Shown piece after piece: positions 1 to 9,052 of a stretch of DNA of 64,000 nt. The DNA comes from Bacillus altitudinis 41KF2b (lineage in GTDB: Bacteria > Bacillota > Bacilli > Bacillales > Bacillaceae): assembly GCF_000691145.1 (NCBI RefSeq), contig NZ_ASJC01000004.1:186001-250000 (forward strand), written 5' to 3'. The translations under genes and the position numbers were made by a program. The notes beneath the pieces are model-generated. The model worked only from the letters and a program-made list of their open reading frames with translations. It was not told the origin of the DNA and did not search any database. The first letter of the stretch is position 1; every line of letters begins with the position of its first letter.

Positions 1-174
1 AGTCAATCATTCCCTGCCAAAGGGACTATGGTGGATCTTGCTTTATTTGAAGCTTTTAATGGAATCGTATCTCTTGAATTAAAAGGATCATCCTCACAAG
101 ACGTTGCCGCGTCCATCCGCAACATTCAGAAACAGGCAACGATTCAGTTAATGGATGAATTAGTGAAGGGATAG
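1..174 (+). CDS. C-terminal end of a probable TetR/AcrR-type regulator (partial)
   Basis: An open frame enters from the left edge and stops at TAG 172-174, leaving 57 residues. The visible part contains ALFEAFNGIVSLELKG, which resembles the helix with a G-x-V-S-L-E-L core near the end of many TetR-family ligand-binding domains. The DNA-binding domain would lie outside the window. The next gene begins 14 bases later on the same strand with its own ribosome binding site, so the two may be co-transcribed. The family call rests on this one short motif. Confidence 0.4.
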   Translation, partial: SQSFPAKGTMVDLALFEAFNGIVSLELKGSSSQDVAASIRNIQKQATIQLMDELVKG

Positions 175-188
175 AAAGAGAGGCTGCT

Positions 189-1385
189 GTGGTGAAAATG
201 TTAGCATCTAAAATGATTGAACGGCTGCCTGAACAGAAATTCGGCACCGTCTTTGAAAAAATTGCTCAAAAGACAAAAAACGGAGCAAACATCATGAATC
301 TAGGTCAGGGAAACCCTGATCTACCAACTCCTCCCCATATCGTGAGTGCCCTAGAGGAGTCAGCGGGTGTTTTGCCATTTCAACAATATGCCCCTTTTAG
401 AGGCTTTGACTTTTTCAAACAAGCCATTGCAGATTTTTATAGATCGGAATTCGGTGCTGAGATTGATCCGCAGAAGGAAATTGCTCTTTTCACTGGCGGA
501 AAAACGGGGCTGTATGTCATGAGTCAGTGTCTGCTTGATCCAGGAGATATCGCACTCGTTCCCGATCCAGGATACCCTGAATATCATTCAGGCATTTTGA
601 TGGCGGACGCCAAGCCATACAGTATCAAACTTGAAGAGAAAAATGGCTATTTACCAGATCTCTCCTCAATTGATCCTGACATAGTCAAAAAAGCAAAAGT
701 ACTGTTCTTGAATTATCCGAATAACCCCACGGGTGCTGTTGCAAATGAGGCATTCTTTGAAGAGGCTGCTGCCTTTGCGGCCACTCACGAGCTGTATGTT
801 ATTCATGATTTCGCCTATGGTTCATTTCATTATGAACAAACACCCGTGAGCTTCATGAATACTCCTCTCGGGAAAAGTGTAGGAGTGGAATTATATTCTC
901 TATCAAAGACTTTTAATATGGCAGGATGGAGAGTCGCTTTTGCTGTTGGAAATGAGGAGATCATCCAAGCCATCAACACCTTCCAAGACCACGTGTTTGT
1001 CAGTATGTATGGCGGATTTCAACATGCAGCGACTGCTGCCTTGCAAAGTGATGACCGTCATATTCAATCATTAAAGGCGATATACCTTGAACGAATCAAT
1101 TTCTTCATCCGGCAAGCGGCGAGAAAGCTTGGCTGGACAATCGAACGTCCACCCGGCGCCTTTTATTTATGGGCTCCGATTCCTGATGACTTTGAACATT
1201 CTCATGCCTTTGCTGACTATTTACTCGAACATGCCGATGTTGTCGTCACGCCCGGAGGAGTATTTGGAGCCAATGGAAGCCGTCATGTACGCATTTCAAT
1301 GGTTGCCCCGATTGAGGAGCTTGCTCTCTTTATCGATCGCCTGTCCATCCTCCCCATTCGATTTCATCAAAAAACCCGCCTATAG
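189..1385 (+). CDS. PLP-dependent class I/II aminotransferase, MtnE-like
   Basis: About 398 residues, the usual length for fold-type I aminotransferases. It shows N-LGQGNPD near residue 37, the cofactor-contacting NYPNNPTG near 177, HDFAYG near 206 and the PLP lysine in SLSKTFNMAGWR near 240, so it should be active in transamination. The sequence resembles the methionine-salvage transaminase MtnE (YkrV) of B. subtilis, but no other methionine-salvage gene is next to it, so the substrate stays open. The start is uncertain: GAGAGG at 178-183 precedes GTG 189, GTG 192 and ATG 198, with GTG 192 best spaced. The last codons and the TAG stop lie inside the terminator hairpin, so the C-terminal residues KTRL are encoded by terminator DNA. 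Confidence 0.8.
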   Translation: MVKMLASKMIERLPEQKFGTVFEKIAQKTKNGANIMNLGQGNPDLPTPPHIVSALEESAGVLPFQQYAPFRGFDFFKQAIADFYRSEFGAEIDPQKEIALFTGGKTGLYVMSQCLLDPGDIALVPDPGYPEYHSGILMADAKPYSIKLEEKNGYLPDLSSIDPDIVKKAKVLFLNYPNNPTGAVANEAFFEEAAAFAATHELYVIHDFAYGSFHYEQTPVSFMNTPLGKSVGVELYSLSKTFNMAGWRVAFAVGNEEIIQAINTFQDHVFVSMYGGFQHAATAALQSDDRHIQSLKAIYLERINFFIRQAARKLGWTIERPPGAFYLWAPIPDDFEHSHAFADYLLEHADVVVTPGGVFGANGSRHVRISMVAPIEELALFIDRLSILPIRFHQKTRL

Positions 1386-1396
1386 CGGGTTTTTTT
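1369..1396. terminator. Bidirectional terminator overlapping the aminotransferase stop codon
   Basis: The arms AAAAAACCCGC and GCGGGTTTTTTT flank a short loop and have A and T runs on both sides. The hairpin lies between convergent genes, so it can serve the aminotransferase (+) and the dehydrogenase homologue (-). The TAG stop at 1383-1385 is in the loop and first stem base. Confidence 0.85.
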
Positions 1397-1400
1397 CAGT

Positions 1401-2192
1401 TTATATACTTTTCATCGTTCCACCGTCTACGGAGATTTGTTGACCTGTGATATAAGAAGCTTCCTCTGATGCCATAAAAGCTGCCAATGACGCCATCTCA
1501 CTCGCTGAGCCCACTCTTTGCATTGGGATACCTGATGCGACAGCTTGTACAGCCTGCTCTCGTGACACTCCCTGCTTCGTCATCATATTGCCGATAAATT
1601 GTTCATACCGATCGGTTGCAATAAAACCTGGATTTAAACAATTTACCGTAATTCTAGACGACGCAAGCTGTGTGGCTGCATTTTTACTGGCATTAATAAT
1701 CGCTGCATTCATCATACTATTCGTAAACATTTGTTCACCAGGTTCCTTCCACAGATTCCCGACAATTTGAATGATCCGTCCATATTCATGTCTTTTCATC
1801 AATGCGGCTGCACGCTTCATTGTATCGACGTAGGCGATGGCTTTTTGGGAGAAAGCAGCCAGCATCTGGTCAGGTTCACACGAATCAAATGTATCTGGCT
1901 TTCCTCCTGGAATGTTATTGATCAGCACATCGAGTCTGCCAAACTCCTTTTCTATTTTCTCAAAGGCTTCCGATCTCACTGCTTCAAGCGACATATCTCC
2001 ACAGAATAGAGACAGCGGTTCCTTTGTTTCTGTCATATCTTGAATGTGCTGTTTCGTCTGTTCAAGTGAGGCCATATTTCTAGAGTTGATGATCACCTTC
2101 ATATCGCTCTGAGCGGCAAGTTTTATTGCGATTGCCTTTCCAATGCCTGTACTTGCCCCTGTTACAAATGCAATTCTTTTAGACAAACTCAT
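1401..2192 (-). CDS. Short-chain dehydrogenase/reductase-fold protein lacking the catalytic Ser-Tyr-Lys
   Basis: 263 residues with the classical SDR layout. The cofactor motif TGASTGIG lies near residue 13, an acidic position and NN-I follow (LINNIPGG near 91), and a PGFIATDRY segment lies near 190. The usual Y-x3-K position reads N-S-M-M-N, and the usual active-site serine after the fifth strand reads IVGN, so all three catalytic residues appear replaced. NAD(P) may still bind; ordinary reductase chemistry is doubtful. The start at 2192 is preferred because AAAGGG sits about 7 bases upstream. The ATG at 2198 would overlap that site. The gene lies downstream of spsL on the same strand but beyond a terminator, so it is probably transcribed separately. 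Confidence 0.75.
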   Translation of the reverse strand: MSLSKRIAFVTGASTGIGKAIAIKLAAQSDMKVIINSRNMASLEQTKQHIQDMTETKEPLSLFCGDMSLEAVRSEAFEKIEKEFGRLDVLINNIPGGKPDTFDSCEPDQMLAAFSQKAIAYVDTMKRAAALMKRHEYGRIIQIVGNLWKEPGEQMFTNSMMNAAIINASKNAATQLASSRITVNCLNPGFIATDRYEQFIGNMMTKQGVSREQAVQAVASGIPMQRVGSASEMASLAAFMASEEASYITGQQISVDGGTMKSI

Positions 2193-2247
2193 CCACATCC
2201 CTTTTCATCAATATACATAAAATGACACATACAGAATGTATTTCAAC

Positions 2248-2276
2248 AAAAAAAGACCTTTCTCCTGCGAAAGGCC
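2248..2276 (-). terminator. Terminator of the sps operon
   Basis: Read on the minus strand, GGCCTTTC and GAAAGGTC form a stem followed by seven T residues. It lies just past the spsL stop and before the dehydrogenase homologue. Confidence 0.8.
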
Positions 2277-2284
2277 TCTCTTCT

Positions 2285-2740
2285 CTATTTAAATGTCGTT
2301 TCCCAATTAAATCCGATCGCCTCATCATTCCACGCAATTCTCTTCTCATCTGGGTTTTTTGGGTCGTACGATTCTGTTGTAAAATACACAATCTGCAGCG
2401 GCGTCTCCCCTAATACGCGGTAGCCATGGGCAACTCCCTTTGGGATGAGGAGCAGCATCGGATTATCTTCTCCCATATAATACACATCGGTTTGATCCTT
2501 TGTCGGAGAATCTTCTCTCAAATCGTATAAAACGACCTGTGCATGACCTGCTGGGAAAAACCAAACATCGTCTTGTTTTTCATGATAATGAAAGGCTTTG
2601 ATGACTCCTGGGAAACTTTTCGACCACGACGCCTGCCCAAAGCGCTTCAGCATCGGTTCGTCATCTCGAATAAGCTCTGCGAAAAAGCCGCGATCATCAC
2701 AATGTTTCATGAGTTTTTTCGTTTGTACACCATCAATCAT
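2285..2740 (-). CDS. spsL: dTDP-4-dehydrorhamnose 3,5-epimerase-like protein SpsL
   Basis: 151 residues of the RmlC-type cupin family, which epimerises dTDP-4-keto-6-deoxyglucose at C3 and C5 on the way to dTDP-L-rhamnose. FHYHEKQDD near residue 53 and PKGVAHGYRV near 101 are the characteristic core segments. The open frame extends 27 codons upstream, but AAGGGAG lies properly placed before the ATG at 2740. That start overlaps the end of spsK by 8 bases, typical of translational coupling. It is slightly shorter than plain RfbC enzymes, as is SpsL of B. subtilis. It is the last gene of the operon and completes the SpsI-J-K-L rhamnose set. Confidence 0.85.
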   Translation of the reverse strand: MIDGVQTKKLMKHCDDRGFFAELIRDDEPMLKRFGQASWSKSFPGVIKAFHYHEKQDDVWFFPAGHAQVVLYDLREDSPTKDQTDVYYMGEDNPMLLLIPKGVAHGYRVLGETPLQIVYFTTESYDPKNPDEKRIAWNDEAIGFNWETTFK

Positions 2741-3587
2741 GCTGCTCGAATCTCCCTTCTTTCTGCAAGTATTCGTGAAGTGCATCCTTCCAATGTCTTG
2801 GCTTCCAGCCTGTCGCTTCAATCGCTTGAAGATCTAAAACAGAGTAGGCGGGCCGAGGTGTTTGGAAACCATACTCTTCAGTGGAAATGGGTTCAATTGT
2901 CGTAGACAGACCGCTTGCTGCCACAATTTCTGCCGCAAAGTCAAACCATGAACAGCTTGCTCGGTTACTGACATGATAAATACCTGCTTTCTGGTCAAAC
3001 AAGTGAATCAAAGCTTCTGCGGCATCCTTTGTATAAGTAGGAGACCCTAACTGATCATTGACGATGCGCAAATGATCCTTCGTTTCAGCCAGTCGAAGAA
3101 TGGTATTCACAAAATTATGTCCCTCATGTCCATAAAGCCACGATGTCCGAATGATCTTCACTTCATCTGACACAAGATGAATCAATTCTTCTCCAAGTTT
3201 TTTACTCTTTCCATAAATGGTTTGCGGATCTGCTTGTGCGTCGATTTGGTAAGGGGTATCCGCTTGCCCATCAAATACATAATCTGTGCTGACATGTAAC
3301 ACATCAGCCCCTACGTTCTTAGCCTCAAGCGCTGTATAGTAGGCGCCAATCCCATTCACAAGATAGGCTTTTTCCGTTTCTATTTCGCATTGATCCACAG
3401 ACGTATAAGCAGCCGCACTGACAACAATATCCGGTCGGAAATGTCTCATTGCATGTCTGACTGCCTGTTGATCTGCGATATTCAGCATACTCCTTGTTAA
3501 AGCAATGACGGTGATGTCTTTTTCTTTCAGCTGTTTCGTCAATTCTTTCCCTAATTGGCCGCCTGCACCGGTGATTAAAACTTTCAT
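2733..3587 (-). CDS. spsK: dTDP-4-dehydrorhamnose reductase SpsK
   Basis: 284 residues of the RmlD type, an NAD(P)H-dependent extended SDR that reduces dTDP-4-dehydrorhamnose to dTDP-L-rhamnose. The cofactor loop is TGAGGQLG at residue 6, STDYVFDG is near 101 and the catalytic Y-x3-K is YGKSK near 125. The ATG at 3587 lies 3 bases beyond the spsJ stop with GAAGGG upstream. It is the third enzyme of the rhamnose branch in the spore polysaccharide operon. In B. subtilis this product goes to the spore surface polysaccharide. Confidence 0.9.
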   Translation of the reverse strand: MKVLITGAGGQLGKELTKQLKEKDITVIALTRSMLNIADQQAVRHAMRHFRPDIVVSAAAYTSVDQCEIETEKAYLVNGIGAYYTALEAKNVGADVLHVSTDYVFDGQADTPYQIDAQADPQTIYGKSKKLGEELIHLVSDEVKIIRTSWLYGHEGHNFVNTILRLAETKDHLRIVNDQLGSPTYTKDAAEALIHLFDQKAGIYHVSNRASCSWFDFAAEIVAASGLSTTIEPISTEEYGFQTPRPAYSVLDLQAIEATGWKPRHWKDALHEYLQKEGRFEQHD

Positions 3588-3590
3588 CGG

Positions 3591-4556
3591 TCACCCTTCT
3601 TCACTTTGATCATATTTGGCACGATACCAATCGATCGTTTTTTCGATACCTTTTTCGAATGAAGTTGCCTGCACCCAGCCGAGCTCTTCTTTTAGCTTAC
3701 TGGCATCAATGGCATACCGCCTGTCATGCCCTTTCCGGTCTTGAATAAACGCGATTTGATCATGAGAGATGCCTAGATGTGTGAGAATGGTTTTGGTTAA
3801 ATCAAGATTTGTTTTCTCGTTGCCGCCGCCAATATTGTACACCTGACCGGCTGTTCCGTTTTCTACTACTTGCTTTACGGCTCTCGCATGATCCTCTACA
3901 TACAGCCAATCGCGGATCTGCTGGCCGTCTCCGTATATCGGAATCTTTTCACCATTGACCGCTTTTCTAATAATGGTTGGGATTAATTTTTCTTCATGCT
4001 GATAAGGTCCGTAGTTGTTGCTGCATCTTGTGATCATAGCGGGTAGTTGGTGGGTGTGGATATAAGATTTCACAAGCAGGTCTGAACTTGCCTTGCTTGC
4101 TGAATAAGGATTATTCGGTGAAAGTGGTGTTTGTTCTGTGAAAGCAGGATCATTCGGCTCCAAATCTCCATATACTTCATCTGTGGAAATATGAATGAGT
4201 TTTTTCGCCTTTCCCTTTAAAACAGCTTCTAGCATACGATAGGTACCAAGGACATTTGTTTGAATAAAGGGTTCTGCTGACTCAATACTGCGATCGACAT
4301 GTGATTCTGCTGCGAAATGAATGATGGCATCATACGCTTCATCAAATACTTGATCTAGTTCGTCTTGCAGCGTGATATCTCCTTGGACAAAACGGACATG
4401 AGGCAGCTTTGATAAATATTCCATCTCCTCTGGATGACTGGCATATGTTAATTTATCAAATACGGTCAGCCGGACATCGGATTCTTGAAGCAGCAGCTTC
4501 ACAAAATTCAGTCCAATAAACCCTGCTCCACCTGTAATTAAATAAGACTTCGTCAT
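3591..4556 (-). CDS. spsJ: dTDP-glucose 4,6-dehydratase SpsJ
   Basis: 321 residues, the normal size for RmlB. It converts dTDP-glucose to dTDP-4-keto-6-deoxyglucose. Visible signatures are [12 protein letters not shown] at the N-terminus, AAESHVDRS near 84, the STDEVYG segment near 124 and the catalytic YSASK near 150. The start ATG overlaps the spsI stop in an ATGA arrangement, implying coupled translation. The product is the substrate for SpsL and SpsK encoded directly downstream. Confidence 0.92.
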   Translation of the reverse strand: MTKSYLITGGAGFIGLNFVKLLLQESDVRLTVFDKLTYASHPEEMEYLSKLPHVRFVQGDITLQDELDQVFDEAYDAIIHFAAESHVDRSIESAEPFIQTNVLGTYRMLEAVLKGKAKKLIHISTDEVYGDLEPNDPAFTEQTPLSPNNPYSASKASSDLLVKSYIHTHQLPAMITRCSNNYGPYQHEEKLIPTIIRKAVNGEKIPIYGDGQQIRDWLYVEDHARAVKQVVENGTAGQVYNIGGGNEKTNLDLTKTILTHLGISHDQIAFIQDRKGHDRRYAIDASKLKEELGWVQATSFEKGIEKTIDWYRAKYDQSEEG

Positions 4557-5293
4557 TCGTATCCCTCTTTTTCCTTCATCGTTTCAAACATTTTTGTTGA
4601 TGCTTCGTGGAGAGATTCATGAGTTCCTGCATCAATCCACCACCCTTTTAACATATCATAGGTCAGCTGGCTATTTGAGATGTAGAGATTATTCACATCA
4701 GTAATCTCTAGTTCACCTCGATCTGACGGCGAGATTTCCTCGATATATTGAAAGACGTCTTGATCATAAAAATAGATGCCCGTGACGCAGTAAGATGACG
4801 TCGGATGCTCTGGCTTTTCTTCAATTGATAAAATTCGGTGATGAGCAGGATCAATTTCTGCAATGCCAAACCGTTTTGGATCTGCCACCTCTTTCAATAA
4901 AACCTTGGCTCCGCTTTCTTGTTGCCTAAAGGCGTCGACAAAAGGGCGTAAAGAATCTTCAAATACATTATCACCAAGCATCAGCACAAATTTTTCCCCT
5001 TGAGCAAAGGACTTTGCATAGGATAAACCATCGGAAATACCAGACGCTTCTGGCTGTACTTGATACACAATGTTCATCCCAAGTTCACGATCATCTTCCA
5101 GTAACTTTTGAAACAACGGAATTTGTTCTTCCTGTGAAATCAGCATCACATCTACAATTCCTGCTTCTTTCAGTTTGAATAATGACCAATAAATCATCGG
5201 GTATGGACCAACCGGCAGCAAGTGTTTGTTGAAAATCTTCGTTAATGGTGCCAGCCGTGATCCCTTTCCTCCTGCTAAAATAACTCCCTTCAC
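4553..5293 (-). CDS. spsI: Glucose-1-phosphate thymidylyltransferase SpsI
   Basis: 246 residues of the RmlA nucleotidyltransferase family, which makes dTDP-glucose from glucose-1-phosphate and dTTP. The N-terminal signature [16 protein letters not shown] binds the nucleotide. LGDNVFED near 100 carries the metal-binding aspartate, and EEKPEHP near 160 is also typical. It is shorter than the roughly 290-residue RmlA enzymes, as are other SpsI-like proteins. The start is GTG at 5293, placed 9 bases after AAGGA. It is the first enzyme of the rhamnose branch. Confidence 0.88.
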   Translation of the reverse strand: MKGVILAGGKGSRLAPLTKIFNKHLLPVGPYPMIYWSLFKLKEAGIVDVMLISQEEQIPLFQKLLEDDRELGMNIVYQVQPEASGISDGLSYAKSFAQGEKFVLMLGDNVFEDSLRPFVDAFRQQESGAKVLLKEVADPKRFGIAEIDPAHHRILSIEEKPEHPTSSYCVTGIYFYDQDVFQYIEEISPSDRGELEITDVNNLYISNSQLTYDMLKGWWIDAGTHESLHEASTKMFETMKEKEGYE

Positions 5294-5295
5294 AT

Positions 5296-6324
5296 CTACA
5301 CATCCTTATGTTCTTTTTGGTGTGAATTCATGAGGTGTATAAGAATGTTTTTCACTCGTTCGATTCCTTTTCCATCAATGAGTGAACGTCCATTAAGATG
5401 AATGCTTCTGCGGAGAAAATAGCTGTCAGACAGTTTTTGAACAGCTTGCAACAGGTCTTTTTCTTCCACAAGGTCACCTAATCCAAGGTGAAAACAAGCG
5501 CCCTTTTGCGCAAACATGCTCGCTGTCACTGCTTGGTGGTCTACTTGCGATAGGACAATGCTGGGCACCCCGATACAAATTACCTCATATAACGTCATAC
5601 CGCCTGCTACGATAGCCATATCAGCTTCTGATAAAAGAACCGGTAGTTGATCTGTATGTTGAATGAATTGGATATGTTCCGCCTCTACTTGCTCTTTGAT
5701 GTGAGAGGCTTTTCCTGCGACCGCTAAAATGTCTAGGTGATTTGTTTGAAGAAGCGCCGATACAGCCTTTGATAACAGACCGCACGGATCACTACCGCCA
5801 AGACTGATGACCACCTTTTTACATTCTTTCCGAACCTCATATGTGTCTTTGAATCGATTAATCTCGTGATCTAACAATAAATAGGGCGTTCCATGATAAT
5901 AAGCCGTGCCATTAACCTGCTCGTGCTTCCCGTCCAGACCGCCATAAATGCCGTTTATGACCGTGTCTGCAAGCTGACAGGCTTCCTCTCTTTTTTCCTC
6001 AAATAAGACCAGCCTCGCACTATCGCAGGAGTCTTTGATCGTTTGAAGAAACTGAAGATCACAATCAAGGACATCTATGACTAAAAGGTCAGGCTTTAGC
6101 TTTTTGATGTCTTGTTGGACCTGGAGAAGCGCATTCGACTCATGCACCATGTGAACGTGCCACTCTGGGTGCGAAAGCATTTCTACACAAATCTGATCAT
6201 TTGTATAGAAATATAGGTCGTTCCCTTCTTGAAGCAGTTCTTTTGCCAAACGTTTCATTCTGACGACATGACCCATTCCTCTTAAAAAACCACCATAAAC
6301 AACAATCATGATTTTTTTGTTCAT
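5296..6324 (-). CDS. spsG: Nucleotide-sugar hydrolase/glycosyltransferase-fold protein SpsG (PseG-like)
   Basis: 342 residues with a GT-B-like fold. The N-terminus has [22 protein letters not shown] near residue 176 and the donor-binding [19 protein letters not shown] near 240 follow. This matches PseG, which removes UDP from an activated diacetamido sugar before nonulosonic acid synthesis. It fits here because NeuB-like SpsE and CMP-transferase-like SpsF are neighbours. A glycosyltransferase role cannot be excluded from sequence alone. The start ATG overlaps the spsF stop (ATGA). Confidence 0.82.
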   Translation of the reverse strand: MNKKIMIVVYGGFLRGMGHVVRMKRLAKELLQEGNDLYFYTNDQICVEMLSHPEWHVHMVHESNALLQVQQDIKKLKPDLLVIDVLDCDLQFLQTIKDSCDSARLVLFEEKREEACQLADTVINGIYGGLDGKHEQVNGTAYYHGTPYLLLDHEINRFKDTYEVRKECKKVVISLGGSDPCGLLSKAVSALLQTNHLDILAVAGKASHIKEQVEAEHIQFIQHTDQLPVLLSEADMAIVAGGMTLYEVICIGVPSIVLSQVDHQAVTASMFAQKGACFHLGLGDLVEEKDLLQAVQKLSDSYFLRRSIHLNGRSLIDGKGIERVKNILIHLMNSHQKEHKDV

Positions 6325-7064
6325 TCAGCATCCTTCTGTCTCACAGATTGATTCAAACGAACAATGTCTGGATGTTGTTCACAGATGGAAATGAGCTCAG
6401 CTGTCGGCACAGCAATAGAACCACCAGCTTTCTCTAGTAAACGGGTAGCAAACACATAATCTTCTTCTGTATCAATCGTGAATCGATAAGCAGGATATGC
6501 AAGTTCTTTGGGCGGTGTGAATAATTGAAGGGAAAATTGCTCGGGATGCTTTCTGATATACAGCGTGACATGCTCACGTTCTGAATAAGTGAGAGGAAAT
6601 TTGTCGATTTCACATAAAATAGATGCTTCAATCATTTCCCCGGAAATACCGAGTGGTGTTCCGTTCGTATATGTGTAATCAGCCTTTTCCTGTCTATGTT
6701 TTTCAAGCATTTTCGACAAAAGCGAAGGATCTATAAATGGATTGTCTCCCGTTAAACGTACAACCGTTTTAGGTTCAAATTGGCGGACAATCTGTGCAAA
6801 CCGCTCAAGCACATCTGCCTCACTGCCTCGAAACACCTTATAGCCCTTTGACATACAATATTGAGCCAAATAGTCATCCTCTGGCTCGACCGTTGTGGCA
6901 ATCATAAGGTTTTGCATTTTGTGATGGTAATTATCTGATTGCTTCACCCGCTCCACAATCAAATCAATCAGCGCCATGCCGCCGATCGGTTTCATCACTT
7001 TTTTGGGCAGTCTTGTTGACCCCATCCTAGCCTGAATGACAAAAAGCACATCATGCATCATCAT
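6321..7064 (-). CDS. spsF: CMP-sugar (nonulosonate) cytidylyltransferase-like SpsF
   Basis: 247 residues of the CMP-NeuNAc synthetase / SpsF family. FVIQARMGSTRLPKKV at the N-terminus is the nucleotide-binding signature, and RLTGDNPFIDP near 105 holds the metal-binding aspartate. It probably activates the acid made by SpsE with CTP. Three ATG codons in tandem (7064, 7061, 7058) follow GGAG, and spacing favours the second or third. The start overlaps the spsE stop by 8 to 14 bases. Confidence 0.83.
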   Translation of the reverse strand: MMMHDVLFVIQARMGSTRLPKKVMKPIGGMALIDLIVERVKQSDNYHHKMQNLMIATTVEPEDDYLAQYCMSKGYKVFRGSEADVLERFAQIVRQFEPKTVVRLTGDNPFIDPSLLSKMLEKHRQEKADYTYTNGTPLGISGEMIEASILCEIDKFPLTYSEREHVTLYIRKHPEQFSLQLFTPPKELAYPAYRFTIDTEEDYVFATRLLEKAGGSIAVPTAELISICEQHPDIVRLNQSVRQKDAE

Positions 7065-8175
7065 GAGACTCCTGCGTGAGTACGTCTTTCCACGAAACGC
7101 CTGTATGAGCTGGGATGTCTCTCACAGCCTTTGTGCCAAGTAAAATCGGCATATATCGCGGATGCAATCCCTGATTTTTTTGTCCGGGGCGCAGCACGGC
7201 TACATTTTCTGACGTGAGGGTCTCGCCCTTTGCAATGCCTTTGGTCGTAAAAATCCCTCGATACGCAAATTCTCGAATCTGCCCTTCAATGGCTGTTGTC
7301 GTTTTATAAGAACTGCCAAGAAGCTCCTCTGGTAATGAATGAACGTCTATTTCTGCTTGATTCCGCTGCTTTTCTGCCGCTCGAATGTGGTGAACCATTT
7401 CCTTTAATTCTTCAGGATCAAGAGCAAAGGAATGATCCGCTCCGGGTAATGTTTTATCTATTGTAAAATGTTTTTCAATCATTGCTGCCCCGAGCTTCAC
7501 AGCGGCTACTGGCGCTTCCGTCGGGTGTTCACTATGATCTGAAAAGCCAATGACTGCTTCAGGGAAAGCGGATCTTAAGGTTTTAATCACCCGCAGGTTC
7601 GTATATGCTCTAGGCGCTGGATACTTTGCCACACAATGCATGATGGCGACTTGCTTATTTTGCTGGCTCGTAATCGTTTCGTATGCTTCATGAACATCTG
7701 CAATGGTGGCCCCAGCTGTTGAAAAAATGATCGGCTTTTGAAAAGAAGCCGTATGACGCAAAAGAGGCAAATGGTTGATTTCATAGGATGCCAGTTTAAA
7801 AGCAGGCGGATTCGTTTGATTCAATAAATCAGCCGATTCTTCGTCACACACGGTGCTTAAAAACATCAGTCCTTTTTCCTTACAACGTGTCAATAAGACA
7901 GGCAGCCATTCTGGCGGAAGCTCCATTTGTTCCACTAAAGAAAAAATAGACACTTCTTCTCCTTTGGCCGTTTCGTATAACCCCGGTTCCTTTTGATACA
8001 TCCGATCCGCTTGAAACATTTGAAACTTCACCGCATCAGCCCCTGCTTCTTTTGCCACATCAATTAAAGCAAGTGCCTGATCCAGCTTTCCATCATGGTT
8101 AATGCCTGCCTCTGCAATGATAAAGACAGGCGCATCATCTCCCACTTTGCGATCTCCGATATAGAAATGCGCCAT
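7051..8175 (-). CDS. spsE: NeuB-family nonulosonic acid synthase SpsE
   Basis: 374 residues. The NeuB domain condenses phosphoenolpyruvate with an amino sugar. It begins with FIIAEAGINHDG near residue 19 and includes DAVKFQMF near 51, GFSDHS near 205 and EKHFTID near 233. A C-terminal SAF/antifreeze-like domain covers roughly residues 290-365 (RGIFTTKGIAKGE). The open frame extends 47 codons further upstream, but GGAGAGAGG lies 5 bases before the ATG at 8175 and the homology begins there. The start is 2 bases from the spsD stop. It is the central enzyme of the acid-sugar branch of the operon. Confidence 0.88.
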   Translation of the reverse strand: MAHFYIGDRKVGDDAPVFIIAEAGINHDGKLDQALALIDVAKEAGADAVKFQMFQADRMYQKEPGLYETAKGEEVSIFSLVEQMELPPEWLPVLLTRCKEKGLMFLSTVCDEESADLLNQTNPPAFKLASYEINHLPLLRHTASFQKPIIFSTAGATIADVHEAYETITSQQNKQVAIMHCVAKYPAPRAYTNLRVIKTLRSAFPEAVIGFSDHSEHPTEAPVAAVKLGAAMIEKHFTIDKTLPGADHSFALDPEELKEMVHHIRAAEKQRNQAEIDVHSLPEELLGSSYKTTTAIEGQIREFAYRGIFTTKGIAKGETLTSENVAVLRPGQKNQGLHPRYMPILLGTKAVRDIPAHTGVSWKDVLTQESHDDA

Positions 8176-8176
8176 C

Positions 8177-9052
8177 TTACCTCTCTCCTTTTTTCGGCCA
8201 CACATGGTAATACAAAAAGGCATTTGTTGTCCTAAATCCCATCTTTTCGTACAGCTGGATGGCTGTCGTATTATGAAGCTGTGTCCCCGCAGAAATGAAG
8301 TGATGCCCTCTGTCATGAGAAACTTTCATCATCTCAATAAACAGCTTTTTTCCGATCCCTTTTCCTTGAACATCCGGTCTAATCGCAAAAAGCTCAAGCC
8401 CCATCTCATGCCCCTTTGTCATACCTTGAATCAAGCCAACCACTTCATCATTTACCTTGGCAACGAGGTTGATATCTGCGCGTCCGAGTAGGTTGTTTCT
8501 CATCCACTCCTGATAAAAATGCTGAACAACACGCTGGTCTAAATATGGATCAAGGGCATAACGGCTTTTCACAAAAGCCCGATCACCTAGTAAGACCGCC
8601 TCATCGTAATCCTTTTCATCTGGCACACCCATCACCACATCTTGATCTGATGATGGCATCTCCATGAGGGCAGGCGGTGCCTCAAGCCTAGTGAGACCAC
8701 CGACATAATACACATGAGATAGTTTTTGAACAATGCGGTTTTTTTTAAGATCAGCCGCCTCAAGACGTAAAAAGAAAAAATCACATTTTTCTGTTCTCAT
8801 CCAATTGATGAATCTCTCCATCAATTCTTTAAAGAGCGGCGCTGATTCAGCTTCCACAAACTTCACATGAAAAATATGCTTGTCAAAAATACCGCTCTCC
8901 CATTTGGACCATTCGTATAGCAGCACTGCTTTGAGCTTAGCGCCGCTGACAAGAGCAAACTGCTTGAATCCTGCCATGCGTTCCGCTTCAAGACCATATG
9001 TTTTCAGCCAAGCTGCGAGCACCTGATCGTCTATTGCATGAACGACTTTCAT
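8177..9052 (-). CDS. spsD: GNAT-family N-acetyltransferase SpsD
   Basis: 291 residues. The C-terminal part carries the acetyl-CoA site of GNAT enzymes, ELFAIRPDVQGKGIGKKLF near residue 224. The N-terminal 140 residues form a less conserved domain typical of SpsD. The enzyme presumably acetylates the amino group introduced by SpsC on a nucleotide sugar. Its ATG overlaps the spsC stop codon (ATGA) at 9052, indicating coupled translation. Confidence 0.83.
   Translation of the reverse strand: MKVVHAIDDQVLAAWLKTYGLEAERMAGFKQFALVSGAKLKAVLLYEWSKWESGIFDKHIFHVKFVEAESAPLFKELMERFINWMRTEKCDFFFLRLEAADLKKNRIVQKLSHVYYVGGLTRLEAPPALMEMPSSDQDVVMGVPDEKDYDEAVLLGDRAFVKSRYALDPYLDQRVVQHFYQEWMRNNLLGRADINLVAKVNDEVVGLIQGMTKGHEMGLELFAIRPDVQGKGIGKKLFIEMMKVSHDRGHHFISAGTQLHNTTAIQLYEKMGFRTTNAFLYYHVWPKKGER

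Noticed and set aside
8176..8316. N-terminal extension of spsE
   Set aside because: The frame is open for 47 more codons, but the sequence is the end of spsD in another frame, the ribosome binding site is at the shorter start and NeuB homology begins there.
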